From contig CAVTPZ010000027.1 of the NCBI GenBank assembly GCA_963736685.1, forward strand, positions 99,166 through 163,165: a stretch of 64,000 nt of DNA, given 5' to 3'. Source of the DNA: DASUPK01 sp963736685. GTDB lineage: Bacteria; Actinomycetota; Thermoleophilia; Solirubrobacterales; 70-9. Below, piece by piece: positions 41,547-51,253 of this stretch; positions within the stretch are counted from its first letter, which is position 1, and every line of letters begins with the position of its first letter. Position numbers and translations under genes: made by a program. The notes beneath the pieces are model-generated. The model searched no databases. It saw only the letters and a program-made list of their open reading frames with translations, and had not been told where the DNA came from.

Positions 41547-43861
41547 TCAGCGCGGAGCGAGTTCGACCACCTCGACCCCGCTCGGAGCGATAGCGACTCG
41601 CTTGAGCCGGAAGCGGTCGGCGATCCGCTGTAGCGCCAGGCCCTCCAGCGGCGCGATCGGCACGGCGAAGCGGGTGGTCGACGAATCCGGTTGCCGAAGC
41701 ACGGTCGCGCGAGGCGCGGTCGATAAGCATGCGCCTGCCCGGTTGAAGCTCAGCGACGGCTGCCTCGACGGCACCTGTGTGCAGGTCAGGAACCAGGCTG
41801 TCCTCCCAGGGATCGCTGAGAGGGATCTGGTTGATCCTGTGCGTTCGCATCAGCGCCTCCACGGAGAGGTCCGCCGAGGTGAGCACCACCGACTCGTGCT
41901 CGCCGGGCATGTAGGTGTCGAGCATGCGCGTCGCGTCCGCCACGCCGTCCGAGATCTCGGGCCCGTGGGTGAGGGTGTCGATGGCGCCCCTGAACGACGT
42001 TCCTCCGGGCGGCGCGTACGCCAGCGCCGATTGGGAGAAGCGAAGTCCCGCATTCGACCACGCCACCGCGACAAGCAGAGCCGCGGCGGCGGCCGCCGAG
42101 CCCAACGTCGAGGCCCCGGGCGATCCGAGACAGGCGGGCGTCGCGCAGCAGGATCGAAAGCCAAAGCACGACGACCATCACCGCGGGGAGCGAGACGTAG
42201 GGAACGATGTGGTCCGCCGAGCGGTTGACCAGGTAGCTGAAGAGCGCAATCCCGTATCCCGTGGTCCCGCTCAGGACCAAGAGGGCCCCACGATTCGCGC
42301 TGGCCAGCTCCGGCTCGCGCCAGAACAACCATCGCGATGGCGAGCGCAGAGGCGGCGTAGATCGCCTCCCACCGCCAGGCCCGCCGACCAGGGGGAGAAG
42401 TCGTAGGTCAGGTCCCCCACGCGGCCGGTCAGGAACTCCCGCAACGTCGCCAAGTACTTGCCCCAGTCGGGCAGCTCGCCAGAGGCCACTAGGGTGGCCA
42501 GGGCGAAGGCGAGCTGGACGATCAACACGGCGGCCAGCACCTGCAGCGGCAAGGCGGATGACGATCTTCAGGCGCCCGCCGGATGCCGTGGCCACCCGGA
42601 AGGCGGCGAGTCCGGCGATCGCCCCGAGCGTGTACAGCAGAGCCTCGAACGACCACAGCGAGGCGACGCCGACGACCGCGACCTGAATGCCCGCGAGCAC
42701 AGGCCGCGCCGCGAGGGCCTGCACGAGTCTCTCGCGCGGCGGCCACGAGGATCAGCATCGGCATCCCGAAGCGGAACGCACCGTGCTGGAGCAGCCCCCC
42801 GAGCGGATAGAGGAGATTGAAGACCAGCACGACCAGGGCCACCGCGAACGCGGCCCAGGCGAGGACGCGGCCCACGCCCGCCAGGCGCAGCGTCACGTAG
42901 GCGAGGCAGAACATCCCGGCGGCGAGCACGCCCTCGGTCAGCGCCAGGGTTCCGTAGGCGATCGGGAACACCTTGAACACTCCCGCGAGAAACAGGATCG
43001 ACCCCACTCCGTACTGCGAGAAGACGTCGACGAGCATGGTCCGCCCACCGAGCAGCGAATTGGCCGGGCCGAGGTAGAAGTCCTGGTGGAACTGGATGAT
43101 CTGGGTCTCGAACGCCCCCGACGGTCCCCCCGGCGAGTAGACCGAGAGATTCGGGACGGCCAGCGCGATCAGTGACGACCGCCACCACATCCGCCCCCCA
43201 GCGCAGCCCACTCGGGAACCGTGAGACTGGGTGGCCCGGGCGCGCCGAGATAGCCGGCGGCCACCGCGATCGCGAGACCGACCACAAGTGGCAGGAGCCG
43301 AGATCGACCGAAGGTTCGGCGAAGCAGACGATCAGCGCGGCGAGGGAGGCGAGGAGCAGCGGCCAGGAGGACCGGCTCGATGCGCGAGAGCAGGCGCGGA
43401 GGTTCCGCGCGCCTCAGCAGAAGACGAGCACCGCGGCGGCCGCCAGGGCCGACCAGAGCGAGGAGGCGATGAAGAGCGTGGCCACGCCCGACGCGGAGAA
43501 CTGGCTCGCCGCGAGCCTGACGGCGACGAGCAGCGGCGCAGAGCGAGGACGCCGAGGACAAGCGTCAGATCGAGCGCAGTGCCTGGCGCCATGGCGGGCC
43601 GCGATCTGGTCGAGGAGCCGGGGGACCAGGAGCGCCGCGAGCGGCAGCAGCACCGCGAAGGTCACCAGGAAATGACAGCGACTCGGCGTGCTGATTCTGG
43701 TCGGGCAGCGGCGCAGGAAGGTCGACCGGGCTGAGCGCCCAGTGGGCAGGGAGGAGAACAGCCCGAAGCCCGCGACCGTGGCGACAGACGCAGAGGATGG
43801 TCGCTGCGGCCGGGGCGACGCGCGGTCGGCCTGGCCCTCGCCGGCGCGCTTGTCCGCGGCG
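41547..43861 (-). CDS. Large polytopic membrane protein, probable glycosyltransferase, heavily frameshifted
   Basis: Roughly 770 aa in at least eight pieces. Recognisable parts from the N-terminus: VTFAVLLPLAALLVPRLLDQ, FSASGVATLFIASSLWSALA, QIIQFHQDFYLGPANSLLGG, RTMLVDVFSQYGVGSILFLA, VTLRLAGVGRVLAWAAFAVA and FNLLYPLGGLLQHGAFRFGM, then a C-terminal extracytoplasmic domain (DTYMPGEHESVVLTSADLSV, LALQRIADRFRLKRVAIAPS, VEVVELAPR, stop 41547). The FYLGPANSLL-GRTMLVDVFSQYGVG region resembles other actinobacterial GT39-like membrane proteins. The start is uncertain, near the TylF-like stop. Confidence 0.65.
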
Positions 43862-44180
43862 CTAGCCGCGCCGTCGCCAGAAGGCGCCAAGCCAGTCGAT
43901 GCGCTCGATGGGCTCGTTGATTCCGTGCTCACTGCGGTAGTCCTCGACGGCAGCCCGGCAGTTGTCGAAGCCGTAGTCGTCGACGATTAGGAAGCCGCCC
44001 GGCTGCAGGCGAGGGTAGAGATTACGGAGACCGTCCATGGTGGACTCGTAGAGGTCGCCCGATCAGGAGATCGAGGTACCGCCCTCGGAGATCGCCCCTG
44101 ACGGATTCTGTCGGCTCGCCCGCCACCGGAGCATCGTAGAGCAGCCTGCGCGACTCGACCGCTATTTTCCCGGCCCGCAT
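43862..44180 (-). CDS. TylF-type O-methyltransferase, C-terminal fragment
   Basis: Only about 105 residues. After a single-base break near 44.06 kb it reads GDLYESTMDGLRNLYPRLQP, GGFLIVDDYGFDNCRAAVED, YRSEHGINEPIERIDWLGAF, WRRRG and a stop at 43862, which is the catalytic C-terminus (DGD and DDYG metal region) of macrocin-O-methyltransferase-like enzymes. The family needs ~150 more residues, including the SAM-binding motif, and these are absent: the divergent glycosyltransferase starts at 44214. Either a deletion or assembly join lies near 44.18 kb, or the gene is a remnant. Confidence 0.65.
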
Positions 44181-44213
44181 GCGTTTACAGAGCCGAACCC
44201 GGATCGCCCGGCC

Positions 44214-45118
44214 ATGATCATGTTCGCGTCAGCGATCACGGATTTCGACCAGTACGAGCGCTGCGCCGCTCCGGGGCTCGACCGCGTCAGGGAGAGCGAT
44301 TCGGTCATCCTCGCCCACCGCAGCATCGGCTCGGTGTTCCGCAACTACAACTTCATCCTCGAGCGAAGCGCGCAAGCGCGACGACCTCGAAGCTCTGGTC
44401 CTGATCCACCAGGACGCCGAGCTGATCGATCCCGACTTCTGCCAGACGATCAGGGAGCAGCTTCGCGATCCCGGAGGTCGCCCTGATCGGCTGCGCGGGC
44501 TCGGTGGGGGCGCGCAGCATCGCCTGGTGGGAGGGCGGCGTCAGCTGGGCGGCATTCGATCACCGCTTCGAGGAGTTCCACGGAGGGGATCTCGAAGCGA
44601 TGACCTTCAACCGCGAAAAGATCCCTCCGAACGTCTCGCCCGGCGAGGTCGATTCGATCGACGGCTTCGTCATGGTCCTCTCCCCGTGGGCGATCAAGGA
44701 GCTCGAGTTCGACGAGACCATGGGCGACCTCCACGGCTACGACTTCGACCTCTGCTGCCAGGTGCGTACGGCCGGGAAGAAGGTCATGACCGCCGACTTC
44801 CGTGCGATCCACCACCACTCCCTCGAGGTGATCAGCGATCCGGGAGGATGGAAGGACAGCTATATCCGGATGATCGAGAAGTGGGAGGGCCAGCTCCCCA
44901 ATGTGCGGCTCCCGGATGACCTCAAGATGCACTCGCTCCGCTCCGAGGCCGATGCGGCCTTCAACCGCGCTCGAGTCAACATCTACACCCACAAGATCGA
45001 CGCGCTGGATGAGCTCGTCCGGGACATGGAGACGAGCACGAGCTGGCGACTCACCCGGCCGCTTCGAGCGATCGGCCGCCTGCTCAAGCGGCCTCGCAGC
45101 CACAAGCAGACGATCTAG
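44214..45118 (+). CDS. Glycosyltransferase (GT2-like) with SWRLTRPLR tail, two frame breaks
   Basis: MIMFASAITDFDQYERCAA, SIGSVFRNYNFILERSA, then after breaks near 44.37 and 44.47 kb LEALVLIHQDAELIDPDFCQ, EVALIGCAGSVGARSIAWW, VSPGEVDSIDGFVMVLSPWA, GDLHGYDFDLCCQVRTAGKK and MTADFRAIHHHSLEVI. This is the pattern of GT2-like enzymes with HQD in place of DxD. The C-terminus ETSTSWRLTRPLRAIGRLLK is shared with the next protein, a methyltransferase. The next gene starts 6 bp on. Confidence 0.8.
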
Positions 45119-45124
45119 GACCCG

Positions 45125-46080
45125 ATGGCCGACCCGCGAGCCAAGATGAGACTTGAGGCGCCGTTTCCCCCGCTGGAGCTCGCCGGCCGGGTCTTCGGAA
45201 TCGAGGGCTGGACCAGCGACCCGATTCGGACCTACACGCAGATGGGGGCTCAGACGCGGCAGGCGATCTTGTCGCTGCTGCCCGATGACTGGTCCTTCGG
45301 GGGCCGGCGCGTGTTGGACTTCGGCTGCGGGGCCGGGCGAACCCTGCGCCACTTCCTGCCCGAGGCCGAGGCGGCGGAATTCTGGGGGGCCGACATCGAC
45401 CGGCCAGCATCGAGTGGATCGAGGCGAATCTCAACCCGCCGCTCCACGCCTGGCACGCGCACCAGCGCCCCCGCTAGGCCTGGAGCACCAGAGCTTCGAC
45501 CTGATCTGGGCTGTTTCCGTCTTCACGCACCTGACAGCGAGCTCGACACCCTGGCTGCTGGAGCTGCACAAGCTGCTCAAGCCCGGCGGCCTGCTGATCG
45601 CGACGTACATGGGGCCGGGAAACTGCGAGCTCGTCACCGGCGAACCCTGGGTCGAGGATCACCACGGACGGACCACGCTCCGTCACGCCGCGCAGTGGGA
45701 CGAGGGGGGGTCCTGCGACGCTGATCTCCAACTGGTGGATGTGCGAGCACTGGGGACGCGCGTTCGAAGTCGTCGAGATCAAGCGGGAGGTGCACAACAT
45801 GAGCTGGCCCCTCCTGCGCAAGCGGGAGGTGGAGCTCACCGCCGAGGAGCTCGATCAGCCGGGTGACGGCCCGCGCGAGTACGCCGCCATGTCCACCAAC
45901 ACCCGCCTGTTGGCCCTGGAGGCGATGCACGTCGACGAGGCGCATCGGCGGGAGTCGGCGGCGCTCGAGGCCTCGATTCGTGCCGGCTACGAGCGCTCCT
46001 GGAGCTGGCGCCTCACTCGGCCGCTGCGGGCAATCGGCCGTGCGCTTGGGAGGTCCAGGCGGCGCCAGCTGACGGACTAG
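45125..46080 (+). CDS. Class I SAM methyltransferase with SWRLTRPLR tail, frameshifted
   Basis: MADPRAKMRLEAPFPPLELA, motif I RRVLDFGCGAGRTLRHFLPE, then after breaks at ~45.40 and ~45.47 kb QSFDLIWAVSVFTHLTAS, STPWLLELHKLLKPGGLLIA, TYMGPGNCELVTGEPWVEDH; after ~45.71 kb (a seven-G run) MCEHWGRAFEVVEIKREVHN, MSWPLLRKREVELTAEELDQ. The C-terminal RSWSWRLTRPLRAIGRALGR matches the tail of the preceding glycosyltransferase although the folds differ. It probably methylates the growing glycan. Followed by the GT39-like gene after 8 bp. Confidence 0.83.
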
Positions 46081-46088
46081 GGCGAACG

Positions 46089-47497
46089 GTGAGAGCCGTC
46101 CGCGCATGGTGGCCGCCGGGGAAACCCGGGGCCGGCCTGACCGCCGTGCTCGCGGCCGGAATCGTCCTGAGGCTGGTCGCAATCTTCAGCCTCTGGCCGA
46201 CCACGATCACGCTCGACGATGGCTACCAGCTCTTCGCCGGAAATCCCTTCAACGATCCCCAACATCCGGCCGGGTACGGCTTGATCATCGGCGCGCTCGG
46301 TCATCTCAGCCGCAACGTCGCCCTCCCGGTGCTGATCCAGCACCTGATCGGAATCGTCTCGGCTCTGCTCATGTTCGCCGCCACGCGCCGCGTCAGCGAA
46401 TCGCAGTGGGCCGGGACTGCTGCCGGCGGCGTTCCTGCTGCTTAACCCGGATCTGATCTTCCTCGAGCACGCGATCATGGCCGAGAGCTGGGCCGTACTG
46501 GCGACCTCAGTCGGTCTCTACGCGGCAGCTCGCGCGATCGACGAGCCCGGGCCCTGGTGGGGATGGCCGGCCCTCACGGGGTTCGCTCTGGGAATCGCGA
46601 CGACCATCCGGACGGCCGGGCTGCTCCTCATCCCGGTCGCGGTGCTCGCCCTGTTGCTGTGCCGCCCCGGCCCGCTGCGCAACTGGCGGGTCGGCGTGGC
46701 GCGCGCCGGCTGCCGCCGCCGTGGCCGCAGCCGCCATCCTAGTCGGCTACGCGACGGTCAACGCGATCTCCGCCGATCGATTCGCGATCGGGCCGTCGTC
46801 CTCCTGGTACCTGTACGGGCGAGCCGCGCAGTTCGCGGACTGCAGCCGGTTCGACCCACCGGCCGGCACCGAGGTGCTCTGCGAGCGAAGGCCCGCGGCG
46901 GATCGCCCGGGGGTGTCCTACTACCTCTTCGATCCGACCGCGCCGGCCCCTAGCCATTTCGGGACTTTCGGCCACCACGACGAGCAGGTGGGCAAGTGGG
47001 CACGCCGTGCGATCCGGGCGCAGCCGCTGGACTTCGCCGACACGGCCTGGAACTACCTGAGCTGGTACTACGTCCCGGGTGCTCGCCCCGCCGGGAAGGG
47101 CGCGGACCTTGATCCCGGTCTGAGCTTCACCTGGGACAACCCGTTCCTGGCGCCCACGATTCAGGCCGGCCTGCAGCGCTACTACAACGACTTCGACCCC
47201 AACCGCTACAGCCCCGGACGACAACTGTTGCGCGCCCTGCAGCACGTGACGAGATTCGGCGCGACCCTGCTCTCGCTTACCACCCTCCTGGTGCTGCTCG
47301 GCCTGCTGATCGGAACGCGCCGTTCCCGGGTCGGGGTCCTGCTCTTCGGGGTTGGCGGCCTGGCTCTACTCCTCTCTCCCGTCCTGACGGGGAACTACAT
47401 CGGGCGCTACATGGTCCCCCTGACCGGGCCGATGATGGCGGCCGCCGCGATCACGATCGCCGAGCTCTGGCGCCGGCGCTCCAGGGCGGCCGCCTAG
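46089..47497 (+). CDS. GT39-like membrane glycosyltransferase, two frame breaks
   Basis: GTG start. AVLAAGIVLRLVAIFSLWPT and TITLDDGYQLFAGNPFNDPQ give the first-loop acidic residues of PMT-like enzymes; HPAGYGLIIGALGHLSRN follows. After a break at ~46.42 kb (extra G in GGG): NPDLIFLEHAIMAESWAVLA, FALGIATTIRTAGLLLIPVA; after ~46.71 kb: ILVGYATVNAISADRFAIGP and the extracytoplasmic C-terminal half, ending with three spans (LLVLLGLLIGTRR, LLFGVGGLALLLSP, MMAAAAITIAELW). The stop overlaps that of the convergent WsaF-like gene. Confidence 0.83.
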
Positions 47498-50194
47498 CTC
47501 TCCGCGAGCAGCCTCTCGACGGACTCCATCACGCGTTCGTCGAGCGTCCGGTCCCAGTCGGTGCTCCAATCGACCGCCGCTCCGGCGACACGGGCCTCGT
47601 GGTCCTCGACGCGCTCGACGGCCTGCTCCAGGCCAGCGACGATGCCGTCCAGGCTCGGCTCCGCCGCGAGCAGGTTTCCCGAGATCGCCTCAATCGCCTC
47701 ACGCGACTTCGTCTCGAAGGTATTGGTGACGGTCACCAAGCCCGGCCGAGGCCATCTCGAGCGGAACCAGGCTCGGATGGGGAGTGAACATGAGAGCTAA
47801 TCCGACGTCGAATCCCGTCAGGAACTCGGCGTAGTCGGACTGGCCGCGGCGGGCGACCATCTGGAGGTTGGCGGAAGCAAGGCGAATGTCCTCCGGATCA
47901 TCCACCGCGCCGATTCCATGGAAGGACCAGCGTGGGCCGAAGACGCCATCGAGGATCGCCTGGGTCAGCGCCAGGACGCCAAGTTCGAACATGTTGCGTG
48001 CCGCGTGCGGCTCGGGGCGCGCGTAGAAGAGCAGCCGTCGCTCTGGGCGCGCCGTCAGCTCCACGGCGGACGGCGGCGAGACCCGGGTGATGGCGTTGTC
48101 GAACGACACCGAATCGCGGCGGCCCTGCTTCTCGCCCGCGGCGAAGACGCCGTAGCCCCGATCGGCGAAGAAATCCCGAAGGAGCTCGGTCGAGAACATC
48201 GCGACGTGCGGCAGCTCGTACGTCGACTTGGCGAGCGCGGCCAATGAGCCCATCGGGAAGGTGTAGGGCTCGAACTCCTGGATCAGATAGAGGAACCGCC
48301 GGCGCGTGAGCGATCGGACCATGTGGCCGGCGATCTGAGCGGTCCACCACGTTGTGGCGATCACCGAGTCGTCCGGATTGAGCTCGAGCGGAACGTCCCG
48401 GTCGCGGGCGAATGCGACCTCCACCTGGTCAAAGAGCCCATCGAGGCCCGCAAAGGACTCGACCCTCTCACGCCAGTCCCGCGGCAGCGGTGCCGCCGGA
48501 TCGACGGTGACGATGCGGGTTCGGTGGCCTCGCTCGACCAGGCGCCTGGCGAGATTGAACTTGGCGATGTAACCACCGAACAGATGTGCCAGATCGATGG
48601 TCGGGATCAGGAGGTTGACGCGAACCGGCGCGCTCTCGGTCACCGACAGCTGCAGCGGCTCCACCTTGCTTGCCAGGTGGCGCACGGAGGGCTGATCGAC
48701 GGCAGCGACGAGACTCCGCGGCGGACTCGGAGGCGGCAGGCTCGCGTCGTAGGTCGACGACGCCCGCGGACGGGAGCGACCCGCCGCCAGCATTCGCATC
48801 GCGTGTCGCCAGGCCACCGCCTGGATCATCAGCCGCTCCGCTCCCAGCGTGACGCTGCGGCCGGCGACGTGCCGGGTAGGGCGTAGAGCTAGCCAGGCGA
48901 CGGCGACAGGTGATCGTTCGACGCGCAGGAGGCGCCGCAGTGAGCGCCGGTCCCGCCGCCGCATGTCCTTTCCGCAGCGCATCAGAAGCACCTGAGCGAC
49001 GACCTGAAGCCGCATCAGGTCGAAGAAGTAGCCCGTCCGGGAGGCGACGATCTGCGGCAATCCACGCCGTCTGCGCAGCCGGCTGACGATCTCGCGAACC
49101 CCGGGAGCCGCCGGCACGGAGGCGGCAGCGTGACCGAGTGCCGCCGAGCCGTGCTGGATGTAGTCGTACAGCGGCCGGTCCACGAAGGCGAGGCGCCCGC
49201 TGGCAAGACCCACCAGGGCAAGCCAGTGGTCGTGGTACTGGGTACCCGGTGTGGCCGGGAACGGCAGGGCGCGCTCCAGAAGCTCTCGGCGGAAGAGCGA
49301 GGCCGCTCCGGTGACGGTGTTGGCCAGAAGCAGCGACGGAAGGTTGTCGTAGTTGTTGCGACGCTCGGTCCAGTAGCTGGGCGCCACCACTCGACCCTCC
49401 TCGTCGATCACGCGCTGGTCGCTGTAGACGAGCTGCGCGTCCCCGATCGCATCGACCAGGACCTCGAGCTTCTCCGGGTACCAGCGATCATCCTGGTCGG
49501 CGAGAGTCACGTACGAAACCTCGCGCGGCATCAGCTCCAGAGCCCGCTCGAAGTTCCGGTAGAAGCCGGCCCGCTTCTTGGCCCTGCGAAGGACGAAACG
49601 CTCGTCTCCCGCCACCACCTCCCGCATCTGCTCGAAGCGTGAGGGAGCCGAACAGTCATCGCTGATCACGCAAAGCCAATTCGCCTCGGTCTGCGAGCGA
49701 ATCGACTCGATCTGCGTCCTGAATAGATCGATGTTCGGTTCGTATGTCGCCATGGCGATGCCGATGCGCGCATTCGTCGCCAGAGCCCTCCCGACCGACT
49801 CCGGATCCGCCTCCGGTGGACACTCGACGGGCACTGCGCCAAGCCGCGCGCGCCTGGACGAGCCATCGGAGAGCTCGGCGACCAGCTGGATTTCCAGGTC
49901 GCCGTCCGGTGGCATCCGCAACGGCACGATCCCCCAGAACGCGCTCCGGAAGGAGTGCCGTCCCTGATCGTCGGGCGGCCCGGGAGGAGAGTCCAATCGC
50001 TCGGACTCCAGGCCGTGCAGTGCCTCATACAGGTCGTTCCGCGGCATCCCGTGCGTCGCACGTGCCGCCTCCCCGCCGGCTACCAGCTCGAGTCGGCGGA
50101 TCTCGAGCCGGGGGTGAAAGCAGGTGCCGTAGACGAACGCGGCCGTCTCGCATGCCGCCGGGAGACCCGCCGGCAACGGCGTCTCCAAGCGCAC
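47494..50194 (-). CDS. Bifunctional glycosyltransferase: accessory domain, GT2, WsaF-like rhamnosyltransferase
   Basis: About 900 aa, open except for one break near 47.735 kb. Residues 1-135: beta-rich accessory domain (TAAFVYGTCFHPRLEIRRL, SFRSAFWGIVPLRMPPDGD). Residues ~140-370: GT2, with IGIAMATYEPNIDLFRTQIE, WLCVISDDCSAPSRF, TLADQDDRWYPEKLEVLVDA, TGAASLFRRELLERALPFP. Residues ~530-890: WsaF-like GT4, with VNLLIPTIDLAHLFGGYIAK, FLYLIQEFEPYTFPMGSLAA, VAMFSTELLRDFFADRGYGV, HPSLVPLEMASAG. WsaF is an L-rhamnosyltransferase of S-layer glycan synthesis, so a rhamnan-containing glycan is suggested. The first half is paralogous to the gene at 26292-27793. GTG start at 50192-50194. Confidence 0.88.
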
Positions 50195-50220
50195 CTCGAG
50201 GCCCGAGTCCAGGATGGGCC

Positions 50221-51253
50221 TCAGCTGGACCGCCGACGGATCCTGCCCCGGCGGCGAAAGCGTCTGGCGACGGTGCTGACCAACGGACTGACACCGGTGA
50301 AGACGGCTTCCGGATACGGATGCGATTCAGGGTGCGCCCGAAGGCCGTCCAGCCGGCCGCTGATGGCCCCAAGGTTGCGATCGATGAGGACGTGGCCGGC
50401 ACACCAAGCGACCTCACGAAGGACGACTCCCGGCAAACGCCGGGGGGTGAGCACCCCCCACTTTCGCAGCAGATATCCGCGGCCATAGCCGACCAGGTAG
50501 TTCTTGCGCCGAGACCCGGACCCGAGCGTGGCGGAGTGCTCGTGAGTGCCGAGAGCCCGTGGCGCAAGCCGGCATGAGCCGCCTTGGCGGTGGATTCGAA
50601 GGGCCAGGTCGACGTCTTCGAAATACGCAAACAGCGCTTCGTCGAACCCGCCGACCTCAAGGAAGGCCTCCCGCCAGAGCGCCGCGGAGGCGCCCGAGGG
50701 ACCGATCGGGTCGGGAGTGGACGATGCCAGGGCCTCCACCGGCTCGCCATTCAGGTAGTCGAAGGGGAGCAACGTCCGGTCGACCTCCACGCCGGCCGTT
50801 TCGATCAGGTCGGGGTTGCCCGCATCCCGCATGACGCCCGCGGCCATCACGATGCCACCGCGCGGATCCAAGGTCGCGACGAGCCGCTCGACGTAGCCGT
50901 CCTCGACAACGCAGTCGTCGTTGAGCAGCACGAGCGCCTCGCCCCCAGCCTCGCGAGCGGCGAGGTTGACCGCCCTCGAATAGCCGACGTTGGCCGGAAG
51001 CCTCAGAAGCTCTCCCCCGTCGAAGCCGGATACCAGTCGCTTCAGCTGCAGCGAGTCCGTGCCGTTGTCCACCACGATGGTCTCGACAGCTTCCGGCGAC
51101 ATCGGACAGCGACTGGAGCAGTCGTGACATCCGATCAGGCGTCACCGTCGGCACGATCACGGTCGAGGACCAGGGTGCGTCCTCGGAGTGGGGTTGCGCG
51201 ACCGCCGGCTCCTCGATCCCCGGTAGTGCGACGCTTGATTTCCGTGTCGTCAT
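50221..51253 (-). CDS. Family 2 glycosyltransferase (rhamnosyltransferase-like), one frame break
   Basis: The N-terminus MTTRKSSVALPGIEEPAVAQ and STVIVPTVTPDRMSRLLQSL lies in one frame. After a break near 51.11 kb the rest is open: VETIVVDNGTDSLQLKRLVS, LPANVGYSRAVNLAAREAGG, ALVLLNDDCVVEDGYVERLV, GGFDEALFAYFEDVDLALRI and HRQGGSCRLAPRALGTHEHS. NDD is the metal site; the FAYFEDVDL motif is typical of WbbL-like rhamnosyltransferases. Its ATG (51251-51253) overlaps the stop of the Wzy-like gene by 4 bp, and the bifunctional glycosyltransferase follows, so the three genes form one operon. Confidence 0.87.

Noticed and set aside
25800..47700. Programmed frameshifting or mass pseudogene formation in the glycan locus
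   Set aside because: Breaks are too many, lie at random places with no slippery site, affect essential genes as well, and are often in G or C runs; protein similarity resumes directly after each break.
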